Assembly: GCA_029168955.1 (NCBI GenBank)
Contig: JAPDOI010000117.1
Span: 1,339,001-1,403,000, forward strand
Length of the DNA: 64,000 nt
Origin: Aplectana chamaeleonis
Taxonomy: Eukaryota; Nematoda; Chromadorea; Rhabditida; Cosmocercidae
Direction of reading: 5' to 3'
The notes below the pieces were generated by a model. The model did not search any database, was not told where the DNA came from, and saw nothing but the letters and a program-made list of their open reading frames with translations. Positions 1 to 11,958 of the stretch are shown here, in pieces. Position 1 is the stretch's first letter; each line of letters starts with the position of its first letter. The translations under genes were made by a program, and so were the position numbers.

Positions 1-432
1 GCCCATACAAGACTGAAATAGAAAGAATCTTCATTAACATACGTTCCCACGATGAGTGGTTGAAAATATAGACGAGTTTTGAAAATTGCTAACCTTTAAT
101 AAAAAATAAATTTCACTGCATTTATTCAAGCAAAAAATTTAATCCATATGGAATGTTTTATATTGTTTTTTTCTGTTTTGCAAAAAAATTTTAAATTGCA
201 TAAATAGTATAGCAAATGAAACAGAAAAAATTTGAAATAATTTAAAATTAAAAGAACAAACAAAATATCAGAAACTTTGAATATGGAATAAATTTTTGAT
301 GAAAAATATCCAGTGGAAATCAGTTTTTTTTTCCAAAAAAAGACTAACAAATTTCAAAAATCGGCTATATTTTCAACCACTGAATCAGTGGGAACGTATA
401 TTTAATTCAGATTCTTTCATATTTCAGTCTTG
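1..432. repeat. Foldback (palindromic) repeat
   Basis: The first ~185 bases are the imperfect reverse complement of ~205-432. The start, with GACTGAAATAG and CGTTCCCAC, mirrors GTGGGAACG and CTATTTCAGTC near 390-430. The interior is AT-rich. It behaves like a foldback or MITE-type element; the left end may continue outside the window. The right arm is also the start of the repeat unit seen at 361 and 1397. Confidence 0.7.
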
Positions 433-513
433 TGTGGTTATTCCTGTCGATATTGTGCTGGTCAGCGGTGGCTGAGAAGGCCAGCCTGCGTGCTGATAAT
501 CCGGCTGGCACAG

Positions 514-705
<192 letters not shown>

Positions 706-728
706 CCAGCTCGGGCATGATTCCAAAC

Positions 729-1083
729 TATACATTGGATACGACTCATTTCGAAGAACTGAAAAAGCTGTTTTTCTCTTCACAGTCAACCTAATGATGG
801 AAGAAAAGATTGTTTTCTAATCGAAACTCATAATAACATTCACTCGAGGACAATTTTGTCGTCAACTTCATATTCGTGTTCGGAAAATGAAGGTTATTTG
901 AAATTATTCGGATATCCGAAAAAAATCGGATATTTTAGAATCTCTAGTCACTGAATCCCCTAGTTACTTAGATGATTCTGCCTTTTTAGTCCAGACACAT
1001 CTGAACCTTAACCTTTTAGTTCAGGATAAAGAAGAAAAGGGCAATGTCTGCAATCATCCTCATTGAATCGGATCCAATGTATA
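729..1083. mobile_element. hAT-like MITE, copy 1
   Basis: The element starts TATACATTGGAT and ends ATCCAATGTATA, flanked by the 8 bp near-duplications TTCCAAAC (721-728) and TTCTAAAC (1084-1091). Copy B of the surrounding repeat has an uninterrupted TTCCAAACCTGAT at about 1586, which is a natural empty site. It is homologous along its length to the element at 32852-33214. An 8 bp target duplication is typical of hAT transposons. No coding capacity. Confidence 0.85.
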
Positions 1084-1396
1084 TTCTAAACCTGATAAGA
1101 AACACTCGCAAAACCCCTGAAACTTCTGAAATCTCGAAACTTCTGCAGCTTTAGATGTTCGATAAGTGACTTTAATTTAAGAAAATACCCAGAAAAGCAG
1201 TATTTCATAAATGAAAAACATAATTAGTGTAATGATTGAAACGGAAAAAAAATAAAAAAATGATATAAAATAAAAGGAAAAGGAAAATATCCAAAAAATT
1301 TAGTATGGAATGATTTTTTGATAAAAAAATAAAAACTGCAGTGAAAATCAGTTTTTTTTTTCAAAAAAAAAGGCTAGCAATTTTCTAAACTTGTCT

Positions 1397-1860
1397 ATAT
1401 TTTCAACCGCTGCATCAGTGGGAACGTATATTTAATTCAGATTCTTCCCTATTTCAGTCTTGTGTGGTTATTACCGTCGATATTGTGCTGGTCAGCGGTG
1501 GCGGAGAAGTCCAGCCTGCTTTGGTAATTCGGCCGGCGTGTGAGGGATGCCGGGTCACACAAACAGGGCCAGCTCTGGCATGGTTCCAAACCTGATTAGA
1601 AACACTCGTAAAAACTCTGGAATCTCTGAAATCTTGAAACTTCTGCAGCTTTAGATGTATTTTTGAATCAATAAGTGAGATTAATAAAATAGTGAAAAAA
1701 TATTCAAGAAAACAGTGATTAATAATTGAAGACAATAAAAAATAATTTGTGTGATGAACGAAATGGATAAAAAAAATCAAAACTTGAAAGAAAAGTTAAA
1801 GAGAAACAGAATAGCAAATTCATTCAATATGAAGGAATATTTTGCTGGAAAATAATAAAT
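1397..1860 (+). repeat. Dispersed repeat unit, copy B
   Basis: Second copy of the unit at 361-1396, without the MITE and without the CA expansion. After the TATTTCAG-like acceptor near 1457, about 140 bases stay open on the plus strand to a stop near 1596. That could be a fossil exon, but nothing in the translation is recognisable. Confidence 0.6.
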
Positions 1861-3150
1861 TCAAAAGAGATCGCTTCTTAAATATTACGACAACGTTTGC
1901 TAATGTTGAAAACTTTTTCTGAACTGTCAGTTGAGTGAATGAGAATGTAGATTTAAAGGAGATCCAATTATGTCTCAGTTTCGTACGCGTATTTGAACGG
2001 AACAATGAATCAGTCCTGCTTTTGCGGAGACAGTATCAAGTTCAATGTCATTGGTGTTTCTCGGCTGCCACAATAAATGAAAATGTGTCCAGGATTGTCT
2101 TTATTTTATCAGTTGTGAAAAATGTTACTAGCACAGTTTTTCGGTTGGCGGCAGTGGATTCTCTCGAGAACGCACTATATGTAATTAGGGCGAGAACCAA
2201 AGGTAATTAGCGAGGTCAGGGTGGAGTTCGCCCTTAACTAGCCAAAAAACAGGCTGAAACTTGTGTCTTTTCCAAATATGAACACATTTTTTCACCTCAA
2301 CAATGCGATACCAATTGTTTGGAGTGAAATAGTTTCAAATCATATCAAATCTTTGAAAAATCGGCTTCTCGGACGGTGAATAGGTCTTAAGTAGGTCAGA
2401 AGTCGTTTTTATTATAAAAACAATACAAATTTCCCATCAGCTCGGCGAGGCGAAGCGAATGGTCTTCTCAGAATTCAAAAACACTCACTCTGGAAGATTT
2501 TACCTTCTTGAGAGAAAATGGGTCAGAAGTAGATCAAGACTTGAGTTTTTCTGAAGTTTAAAAACATTTTCGAAATCAGGGCGACGAGTCGAACCTAATG
2601 ATGTTTTCGAATTCTCGAAATGTTCATTCTAAATGCTTTTGACGTTTTCGTCGTGTTTTTCCGTCGCGGACGGAAAATTGTGTCGGCGACGCGCTTTTGG
2701 ACACGTTTCGTGGGCGGTATTGTACTGCCTTTATTCGGGACTGCACAAGCCCCCCTTTTCACCCGCACTCGCTTCTACAGTATCGCACCACGGCGACGAG
2801 GTCTGTCGTGACCCTATCTCATCCAGTCTCTCCCGACCCATGTGGCGGGCATCGACATTCATATGACCACCCTCCGATTATCCGCATGGCCGGCGATCAT
2901 GTTCAGAGACGGTGAGTTTTTCGACAAATTTCACCGTCTTCAGTTGTTTTGGTATTAGTTTAAATATAATCGTAATGGGTAGTGTATAAATGAGCCATCG
3001 ATTCGAAGCAGACACTTAATGTTTGGAAAGAATGACTTTCTTGTTGAAAATAAAGAAAGCAAATCAATGAGGACTATAACCATCTATATGATTTTTTGGG
3101 GAGTACAAAATGGAACTCTTATTCCACTTTCTACTTGGAGCTTCGGCGTC
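1861..3150. other. No recognised gene
   Basis: Mixed-composition DNA. The stretch 2620-2920 is GC-richer and ends in a donor-like GGTGAGT at 2919. A short piece (about 2680-2740, GACGCG..TTTTGGACACGTTT) resembles 16225-16290, so it is repeat rather than exon. I see nothing else that can be supported. Confidence 0.4.
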
Positions 3151-3640
3151 GCAATTTCAGCCATGGACAACTCCTCCCTCTGTGTGTAGAGAGCCCCTAT
3201 CCCCACGGCTAAAACCTGTGCATCGTTTTTTGAATCCTGGAACAGATTTCATTCCACGGCGAGACACAATGGGGTGATTAAATAACCACGATCTCGTATC
3301 TCGCTTTTTTAAAATTGAGTGCGTCGGTTTAACCAGTGAGCGAATAATGTTATACAGCCCACCCCCCCATTCGGCTCTCCTAAACAAAATTGGTGGTACC
3401 CAATTGATAAAGGGTAGGGTATAAAATAAGTGGAGAGCGGTGTGTCCTCATTCTCGCATCGTCCTCCTCCAGGGGTCAGCAGTTGAGGCTCCGCACGGGA
3501 AAGAAGTGAGGAAAACAGCTCCACCGGTGCACAAGATATTCCAAAATTGTAGTGAAAACTTAGAAAAGTTTAGAGCCAATTCGAGGGAGCCGATTGGAGG
3601 GAGGTGGGCTGGATAAGAGCATCCCCATTGTGCCATCATG
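3151..3640. repeat. Dispersed repeat with CTCTGTGTGTAGAGAG motif
   Basis: ACAACTCCTCCCTCTGTGTG near 3168 recurs at 36930-36958 and, inverted, at 36825-36850. Overlapping minus-strand reading frames here show no family features and are probably chance. Confidence 0.4.
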
Positions 3641-4099
3641 TGCCGCAGGACATGACAAAAACGATGTAAACGAAACAGGCTTCTGAGTCGTCTCAGGCTT
3701 CATCCTCTTCGTGTATTCAAACACATACATAGAAACTGTCAAAAGCAATCCTGCATCTACAGGGCCTCCTATTTCCAAAAACGAAGGCCATTTGCTTCCT
3801 AACCATTCTTAGAGCGACCACTTGTCCGTGCATAGCTTATTCGTATATCGAAAACATTCATCAGATCGTGAAATAGCATCCTTTGGCTCGAATGCAGGCC
3901 AATAGTCTCATGTGAAACCGGTCCAAGGTGACACGCAGGTATTTCACGGCGACACCTAGTCGTACAATCTTCAAGGCTCCGAAGTCGGGTGAAATAGAGC
4001 TCATATCTTCTGCTTCATATCGACCATACAAGAAAGTACACGGAGAAGGTGAGAGCCGAGATATACTTGGCAAAGCTGGTCTGCGCCGCATTTGCTTAA

Positions 4100-4580
4100 A
4101 GGCAGTGTTCACGATAAGAATCGTTTTTCTGGTTTTTTTGCCTATCTTGAAGACGGTCCCATGCTGATTCCAATTATATTTTTGAATCGTACAAGACCTT
4201 CTAAGAACGGAGTTATGGTCCCTTAAATGTTGAGCTAGGGAAGCATTTTGGACGAGTTGTTCGAGGCTTGTAACTTCAGTCTTTTGCAGCCGATGTATGC
4301 GAGCTGACCTGAGTAAAGAGAGAAGTTGAGAATGAAGGGAAGAATGGGGCTCCTTATTGGAAATCATCGCTCATCTCACAATCTCAAGCATTCATTTGTT
4401 CACATCGGTGGGCGTGGAAAGTGCATCTGGGTGTGACGAGCTGACGGGTGTCCAACTTTGGGGCCGTAGGGGACCGTTCCGAGCTCATTTTTCCTAGTTT
4501 TTCAACGTTAGGGTTGAGCTAGGCCGCGCAGCTGCCGATCTCCACCAAAAAACAGACATGGTTTTTATCGTGGACCCCCT
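4100..4580 (+). mobile_element. TTAA-flanked MITE, family 1
   Basis: It starts after TTAA (4096-4099) with AGGCAGTGTTCACGATAA and ends ATCGTGGACCCCCT before TTAA (4581-4584). The TTAA target and the length near 480 bp suggest a piggyBac-type non-autonomous element. It closely matches 24954-25439 and 31518-32003 in the left half. The right half is diverged. Confidence 0.75.
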
Positions 4581-4584
4581 TTAA

Positions 4585-5070
4585 AGGCAGTGTTCACGAT
4601 AGAAAATGTGTTCTAGTTTCCACCCGGAATGGGTAGTGGAGGGGCACACTGTAACGTTGATGTCGAAAGAACGCATGAAAGCGAGCTAGGAAGGGCCCCA
4701 AAAAAGCCCTAGGTTGCCATTCTAAGCGCAACGCAAACCCCAAAAGCGCAATGCCCGCCCTGCGACGTGAACAAATGAAGACTCGAGATCGTGAGATGAG
4801 CGATAGTTTCCAATAAATAGCCCCGTTCTTCCCTTCATTCTTAACTTCTCTCTTTACACAAGCCAGCCCGCACACATCGGCTGCAAAAGGCGGAAGTTAC
4901 AAGCCTCGGACAACTCGTCCACCATGCTTCCCCAGCTCAATTTATGAGGGACCATAACTCCGTTGCCAGAAGGTTTTGTACGATTTCAGAGGCCTCATTG
5001 GAATCAGCATGGGACTGTTCTCAGGATAGGTGGGAAAATAGAAGAACGATTCTTATCGTGAATATTGCCT
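4585..5070 (-). mobile_element. TTAA-flanked MITE, family 1 (inverted)
   Basis: This copy runs opposite to its neighbour and shares the TTAA at 4581-4584 with it. It starts AGGCAGTGTTCACGATAG and ends TTATCGTGAATATTGCCT, then TTAG. The interior is the reverse complement of 31518-32003. Confidence 0.8.
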
Positions 5071-5074
5071 TTAG

Positions 5075-6059
5075 TAGGCAAGCGCGGAGTCCTGCTCATA
5101 CTTTCAACTATGATTTGTGAAGTGAGATCCTTTTCAAAGGAGCACTTTAACTTAACATCTTCCATACAATTTCACTGTTGGTTTTGCACCCTTTTTCCAC
5201 CAAAATGGAAGAAAATTCTCGACGAAATTATCATTCTATCATTGATCGCACCGAACATCATCAATTATTTGCGATGTCAAGCCCTCCAAGTTGTGCGATT
5301 ATTTAATCAGTTGCGCAATTCTTTTGGTGGTACACTAAAAGATCTGAAGTTAGCAAACACTCGCGAGAAAAGCGGGCACCATGCCCCAGAAAAGCGTTCT
5401 ATCAGGGATTCGACTCTGACCAGTCTGATCGTCTTCATTTCTAGGGTAGGCTTACATGATTTTGCTGTGATCGAGAATCAGCTAAACCAGCTACTTCATT
5501 GAAGAGCTCTGTTTAGAATACGATGACGATTTCGTCGCTTTAGTAGGTGTTAACAACAATTTTTTGCTAGTGGCTACGTAGGTCTTCTGTGAGACTGCTG
5601 TGGCGGAGCAGTCCCGCATTTTTTTCAATGCGTAGACCTTCAACAAGAAGAACTACGAATAGCAAGGGAACTGCTCTGCAACCCTACTTATGATGCCATG
5701 AAAGGAAGCCTTGATTAGTGAAAGTCCAGCAATAGCCCTCTCCTTGATGGGACATGTGTGAGACTCAATCAACTGCAATTCACGAGTCTACATTCGACGT
5801 TTTTCGAAGCGCACTTTTTGAATGAGGCATATGACCATGACGCGTTTCCCCAGGTGATTTTGATACCAGTGCTGAGATGTTGTCTACTCTGGCAGCTGTT
5901 AGTGTAAAGCTCATTGACATATTAGTCAGTTTAACTGGGGCTCAGTTATTCTCTTTGACAAAAACTCGGAGCTTATTAGGAAAAGTCCCTACTTTTGAGA
6001 ACATTTAATCACATTGCAAAATTAGTCGCGCCATAGCAAAGGTATAAGACTCCAAAGTA
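5075..6059. other. No recognised gene
   Basis: One 145-codon plus-strand reading frame begins inside the preceding MITE and runs to 5502. It has no recognisable domain and is probably chance. The rest is unassigned and may hold a diverged upstream part of the RTE fragment that follows. Confidence 0.35.
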
Positions 6060-6755
6060 CGCTGTAAGGAAGAGTGCAGCGGATATTCGACAACGATGTG
6101 CGAAAGCTACGTCTGCATTTAATTCTCTAACCAAGTGTTTGTGGTCTACCACCATCGCGAAGGAAGTCAAGTTGCGCGTCTACCTATCCGCTATTCGCCC
6201 TATCATGATGTACGGATCGGAGACGTGGGCAGCACCGAAGACGCAGATGGAAAGGTTGGATTGCACGGAGAGGAAGCTTTTAAGGCATTTGCTTGGATAT
6301 TCCTGGCCGCGTGTATGCCATAACGAAGACCTTTACAAGGAAATCGACGCAGTACATCAACGCTTGACACGAGGGAGGTGCCAGCATCTCTTAACGCCAT
6401 CTCAAGCAGCAATGGAAAGTCGACTTCGACTGCTCGGCATATAATAAGAAGAACGCTGGATCGTCTCGTATAACACGCTTTAAGAAAGCTTCCAAATCCT
6501 GTCTGGAAACGGCAACCTGGGCGTAGGCGAAAGTTCTGGACGGATGTGGTTAAAGAGGATTTGAAGTCACTCGGCATCGAAAGACAGTTCAGGCGCGATG
6601 TTTCGTTTCGCAGGAAATGGAATAGTGACAGTTGGATGGAATGTGTTCAAATTGTGGCTGAAGACCGTGAAAAATGGACACGGCTGACTACTAGGACGGC
6701 ACACCTCGGTGAAGATGCGGAATGACTGCGTCAGGTGAAAGCCAACCCATTAAGT
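6060..6755 (+). pseudogene. RTE-type non-LTR retrotransposon, 3' fragment
   Basis: Translation around 6066-6440 gives the C-terminal part of an RTE-clade reverse transcriptase polyprotein: a region with AIRPIMMYGSETWA, then LDCTERKLLRHLLGY and the CHNEDLY block. After a frameshift near 6440 the frame continues through FWTDVVKEDLKSLGI to TAHLGEDAE near 6721. These segments lie after the catalytic palm in RTE elements, so this is a 5'-truncated copy, as is usual for target-primed insertions. A stop ends the readable frame just past 6720, and a short AAGT-like tail (TAAGTTAAGTAA, 6751-6762) follows. Dead copy. Confidence 0.85.
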
Positions 6756-6762
6756 TAAGTAA

Positions 6763-7126
6763 TTCAAAGGAAGAGTGGTGAAATCGTAATGGGATGTGCA
6801 GTCTGTACAGTTGCCACTAAACGTATTAGGAGGATATGACGTGCATTACAGAGAACACGCCATAGATAACCTTTCTATATTGCACAGGTTAAGGGTAGTG
6901 TCTGGATAAGGATACGTTTTATGAATGAGTGGTGATGAGCATTTCGTTATGCACAAAATCCCGTGCCCTAATGTAGTTCCAGTAGCTGCTACCTTAGTTC
7001 CTCATTACATCGTGATCGCCGCTATCATCCACCATTTTCAGAATTTCATGCAGAATGAGCGCATTTGATAAGTAAAAGAAAGGAGGGAAACACGACAAAG
7101 AAGGGTGGTGGTCGTACAGTGTCCAG
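6763..7126. other. No recognised gene
   Basis: Unassigned sequence. Near 7127 one end of the GGGGTG..TTCCAAGAA MITE family starts. Confidence 0.4.
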
Positions 7127-7249
7127 GGGTGAGTTCCAAGAAGATCTCCATGGGAGGAAAATGGGTCCGATAAGATATAACGAATGATAATCTTACAGAT
7201 AAGCTAATTTCATGCGGCTTCTCACTCTATCATTGGTCGGCTGTTATCA

Positions 7250-7419
7250 GGGGCGCGTTCCAAGAATGTTTCCATGATGGCGGGGGAGGGCAAATAGCCT
7301 TTCCATGGCCGAACTTGTTTCCCATGGCCACGAATTGTAACTGCTAATTGCTTCCACGTCACCGTGCCTGTGTTTCCAAGGAAAACTTTTGTCATGGGAA
7401 TGTTATTGGAACGCACCCC
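7250..7419. mobile_element. Short MITE, family GGGGTGCGTTCCAAGAA, copy 1
   Basis: A 170 bp element with terminal inverted repeats: GGGGCGCGTTCCAAGAATG at the left and GGAACGCACCCC at the right. No coding capacity. It abuts copy 2. Confidence 0.75.
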
Positions 7420-7420
7420 A

Positions 7421-7590
7421 GGGGTGCGTTCCAAGAACCTTTCCATGGCAAAACGCGTCCATGGAAACGTAGCCACAGCCACGTGGGAGCAATGTTCAGT
7501 TATTATTCGCATCCATGGAAAGCAAATTTTCCCATCGGAAGGTTGTTTTTCCTCCCATGGAGTCGTGGAAACGTTCTTGGAACGCACCCC
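7421..7590. mobile_element. Short MITE, family GGGGTGCGTTCCAAGAA, copy 2
   Basis: The same family and the same 170 bp length as copy 1, one base away. It starts GGGGTGCGTTCCAAGAACC and ends GTTCTTGGAACGCACCCC. A third left end (GGGGTGAGTTCCAAGAAG) is seen at about 7127. Confidence 0.78.
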
Positions 7591-8696
7591 AGATCGCGAA
7601 ACGGGATAGGGTGGGGTGTAGGGCCCTGGTTGGAGAACACACCTGCTACCCTCATCTTATCCCTTCACTCCCCCCACCCTTTTCGCGGTTTGGACACATT
7701 ACGGCCCTTGCACGGCGGAGAAACATGCGATTATGTGCAACAAGCTAATCGCTGTGGGACGCGCTCCAAGGGGCTAGAGGCACCAAATTCATCCAGGTTC
7801 GGCAACTGCTCGGACAAGAGTGCCTATAAGCATGTCCGAATGAATTTGGCGAACCATGCGGCCGGCATGCGTGGCAGGCGGCTGTCGCGTGTGCCGCTCT
7901 CGGGCAAGTGTTCAAACGGCAGCCACCCCTCCCCCATCGACTCTAGAGCTGATTTATCAACGCACTTGACTTGCTGCTGACAGTCGATGCCGGCTCCGCT
8001 CGCAGTCAATGGCTGCGGTGGAAGGCTCGCCTTCGCTACGCATGCTCGTCCTAGAGCTGCGCACGTGACGCCCGCCTATCACGTACACCGGCCGCATGGT
8101 TCGCCATTCTCATTCAGACACACTTTACAGTTACTGTGCCGCAGCGATACAGCTCCCCACTCCTCCCCGCACTTACACTGAAAGTGGGTACGACAAGGCA
8201 GCACTTCGGATTTCAAAAACACCGCCATTTTCAACTTTAATCGCTTCACAATGATGTACTTTGTGGATCGAAGTTCCCTAAAATTGCGGAGTTTGTGACG
8301 GAAATTGTTTTCACGACCGTTTCTCGAAAATGTCGCGCGAGACAAAGTGCTGCTACACTTTAAGTAGTATCTGCACAAGTAATGAGAGCAATCTCTTCGC
8401 TTTCTCTATGGGTTAAGTCCAGGTGATACGAGATTTTAGAACTTCTCAAAAGCCTTCATTAAAGTTCTGGGGCTTTACGAAACGTCCGGCTTTCCATAAC
8501 TTCAATTTGGAAATTTTTGCTGAATCGAAGCGCAGGCCACAAGTTATCAAAGGAAACGTGCGGAAACGGTAGGAAAAACGGTCTTCTTCAAGATGTTTTA
8601 ACTACTTCAGCCAATCACTAAATCACGAAAGTGTGCTCGCCGTCTACTCTACCAGCCATTGTTCGCGTTTTCTTCATGGGAAATCGTCTTCAGCGG
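7591..8696. other. No recognised gene; GC-richer block
   Basis: Overlapping reading frames on both strands (for example the 210-codon plus-strand frame 7348-7980) cross the MITEs and show no family features. The block 7600-8180 is GC-richer than its surroundings. I see nothing that can be named. Confidence 0.35.
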
Positions 8697-8704
8697 CTCC
8701 TTAA

Positions 8705-8810
8705 AGGCACAGTTCAACATCGGATTCGTTTTTCTATTTTTCTGTCTATCTTGAAAATGGTCCCACGCTGATTCCAATAATGTATCTAGAATCGCACATT
8801 TCGCAGTTGC
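8705..8810 (+). mobile_element. TTAA MITE, family 2, 5' fragment
   Basis: TTAA (8701-8704) is followed by AGGCACAGTTCAACAT and the shared internal block CTATCTTGAAAATGGTCCCA. The match to full family 2 copies stops near 8810, so this is a truncated copy. Confidence 0.65.
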
Positions 8811-9396
8811 TGTTCAGAGGGAGGGGAGGGCTCTTTTATTGTCACACCAAATTTCAGCTTATTGTGCCTCTGATACCTTCACCATCCTACCTATAGTGCT
8901 ACGTGCAATTTCTAATCCGCAGCAACCACAAGCAGGGAGAAACGAGGAAAAAACAAACATTAGGCATTCAGTAAAGCAAGGGTAGTGGCGCGTATGCCTG
9001 AAGAAGTTACTCTTCTAAATCATAGGTTGGAGTGCTGTAATTCACTATTTTGGATAGACCTGCTGTTTACTGTCTATAATTACCACTTCTGACAAAAATA
9101 AGCAGACTCACTCTGTTCACGCGGGAGCCTCTGATAGGCGATGAAAATGAATATTTTAGAAAGTATAGAAAAAATGCATAACAATAGCGCGAACACGTTC
9201 ACGACCGAGAGTGACGCCATCTGAAAAGAACGTGGTTGGGCTACACTACTTGTAGACACGATAAAGAACAGATTTATGCGTGAGAACAACAATGAAAAAA
9301 AATTACATTACTGTGTTTTGAGGTATTCCAAACTACGGCAGTTGCCGGAGAGAGGATGAAGACGTCTACATCAGGCATGTGCAATGGTTACTGTCC
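8811..9396. other. No recognised gene
   Basis: AT-rich sequence. I see nothing that can be supported. Confidence 0.35.
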
Positions 9397-9400
9397 TCAA

Positions 9401-10915
9401 AGGCATCGTACACGATGAAGATCATATTTGGGTCTACGAGTTTTTTCGGACTAGTGGGCCATGACAATGTCACTCAGAAAGGTTGGAGTTCCAAAACCGT
9501 CGTTTGCAAGGGAACCACAATAAGTCACAGTAACCATTCCGAATGAAATGTACTTTTCTAGAACCATTTTCGGACGAAAAGTCCGAATATGCCCATCGCA
9601 GCTGCCTAGACGCACTCTGAAAAAAGTTATGAGCGTTTATTAAAGCTTCGCGGCAAGGTAAGGGTACCCCCAGAGAATTTTTAGGGTGTTTATAATTTTT
9701 TCCCCGGATTTTGCTAAAAACATGTATGCAGGGGTAATCTGGGGTGCTGAACACGAATCTGGGGTTTGCTTGCCCAAATTTCAAGGTTCACTTTAGGTTA
9801 CGGTAGGTAAAATGCCATTTAGGAGGCAAACCCTACCTCAATATTCCGATAATCGCCAAATGGACATCGAATCCGTAATCAGCACCCCAAATAACCCCCA
9901 CATAGAAACTTTGAGACAAGTCTGAGACTTTGACCAAACTACCGTACACCCACCGTAATCTACCGTAAGCTGCCAAAAATCGATAAACCGACATCAGATT
10001 CGTGATCAGCACCCCAAATAACCCCACAGAGCGAATTTTTAGTCAAATCTGGAATATTTTTCTAAAACGCTCCGAGAGCCGTCTAATTGGTATAAATAAA
10101 CGCTCAACCGAAAATCCGTATAAGTCCAAAACGCTGTTAGTCTGCGCAAAGTTTGGAAAATGTTCCTCCACCCAAACTTAGCTTAGTGGGGTAGTTCAGG
10201 GCACTGAACACGATTATGAGGTCCGTTTCCGAATTTTCGTAAAAATAATGCCTTTTTTGGAGGGTACAATAAGTGCGAAAATCAGAGAAAAAATGCCTAT
10301 AACTTTTTTCAGAGTGGGTCTAGGCAGCTGCGATGGGCATACTCGGAATTTTCGTCCGAAAATGGTTCTAGAAAAGTACATTTCATTTGGAATGGTCTCT
10401 ATGACTTACTGTGGATACCTTGTTAGTGAAGATTTGCTTATCTCAAAATGGCTTCCTGGGTTTGGTAGGCCGGCTTTGAGGTCGATCCGTTGTTACAAGG
10501 GACGAAACTCCTGGGTTGCTGCCGGCGTGCGTGCCTTGACGCGTCGTAGGGAGCAATGCACACGCCAGTTGATTTCGAATTCTGCATCGATCGGAAGCAG
10601 ATGGCAGCAATGGACGCAGCAGGCTGGTAACCCTTTTTAATTTCGTTCAAGTGGTTGTTGCTCAGATAGCAAATCAAAAGTTTCCAACGCTGCTCCAAGG
10701 AACAAATGGTATAAATGTTCCTTGTGTTCTCCGCGCAACTATCCCAGAATGATGTCGGCGCGAACTTCAAGTTTGTTATGAGCTTCTGAAAAATGGGTTT
10801 TTCCTGTAAAGTTGACGTTTTTGAAGGGGTCTTTCGCAACCGTTGGTCACTACTGGGACATTACAACACGAAAACGTCAAAAACACGATTATCGTTTTCA
10901 TCGTGTACGATGCCT
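9401..10915. mobile_element. Long TTAA-type non-autonomous element, family 3
   Basis: Ends are AGGCATCGTACACGATGAA and TTCATCGTGTACGATGCCT, flanked by TCAA and TTGA, which are degenerate TTAA sites. Inside, 9461-9650 is the reverse complement of about 10230-10420. The block 10440-10870 is homologous to 35040-35470. At 1515 bp it is much longer than the other TTAA elements here but still lacks a transposase. Repeated CACCCCAAATAACCCC motifs lie in the middle. Confidence 0.75.
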
Positions 10916-11954
10916 TTGATTAACTGAATGAAATTCCGGTCTGCGGTTGCATACAGCTGAAAGATAAAGATGCTGGAATAAAGCTTGATCGTGACAGAAG
11001 CCCGTGACTCTAGCGCAATTTCTTTCGAGCTGCGTGCTGACGGAAGTTTTGTTCCTGTAGGGGCAGTACACTTCAAGATTCGGGAAATGGGTGTGGTAGC
11101 TAACGCACTAACAAAATACCCTATCGGAGCGAGACGGAGCGAGAAAAGTACAGTAGTTTGCCAAGACGCTCATGCTACTAATGCGAGTGCCTCTGATATA
11201 AACCTAGACCTGAAAAATTATGAGTTCTAAACGCTTGATTACAAAAGCGAAGTGGCGGTTTAACTGTGTAACTTACCTTCAATGTCCGAAAAACCGACTT
11301 AGGAACTCAATCAACGAGTGTATGCTTTGAGACTCTTCGAACCCGTAACTCTACGAATTTTATGCAGGGTCCAGCAGCTCGTTAGCAAGAACGCCGAAAT
11401 ATTTACGACCCCCTCGGTGGTCAGTCCGTGCCCCGAAAATTCGAAAATTGTAATGACTCTCCAAGAGACGCTCCTATGACAAGAACATTGAGAATTTTCC
11501 AATATTTATCGATCATAACCGGATCATGGTGAAGACGCAGCGGTTACCTGAGCGACCTTGCAGCGGGAAGAACTCACCTAGCTATGGGCTTCACAGTGAA
11601 ACACATACTGTCGTTCTCAGAGCCAAAATCCGGTCCACATTTACGGACAACGGCTGTTGCATTACTCAACAGGATGATAATCGAGCTGGGACCACATGAT
11701 CTCGGCGTGATTCACCTTTCCCCAGCACGATTACTATCGTGTCGCGTGAAAGCGACAGGCGCAATCCGCAAACGGGGGCTGGAACATGGCTCCGAGAACG
11801 ATAGTACTCGGCCCATTACCAAAGTCTTTGTTTGGTCGGATTATTTGGATGCAGTTTATAGCACAGATACTCGCAGCTAACCCTTACGGCGGCAGCAGAA
11901 TATAACTCGCCGAAATGCGCGACCTCATCGTGGACCTTGGCAATGAGGCACAAC
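10916..11954. other. No recognised gene
   Basis: Unassigned. A TTTACGACCCCC motif at about 11400 belongs to the dispersed ACGACCCC repeat family seen at 13.3, 45.9 and 56.1 kb. Confidence 0.35.
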
Positions 11955-11958
11955 TTAA

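Noticed and set aside
5065..5502. 145-codon open frame
   Set aside because: It begins inside a MITE terminus, has no domain and no promoter or splice context.
7348..7980. 210-codon open frame, the longest in the window
   Set aside because: It crosses two MITEs and a GC-rich patch, with overlapping frames on both strands, so it looks compositional.
11311..11410. tRNA-like GGGTTCGAAGA on the minus strand
   Set aside because: No convincing A-box or cloverleaf; probably chance.
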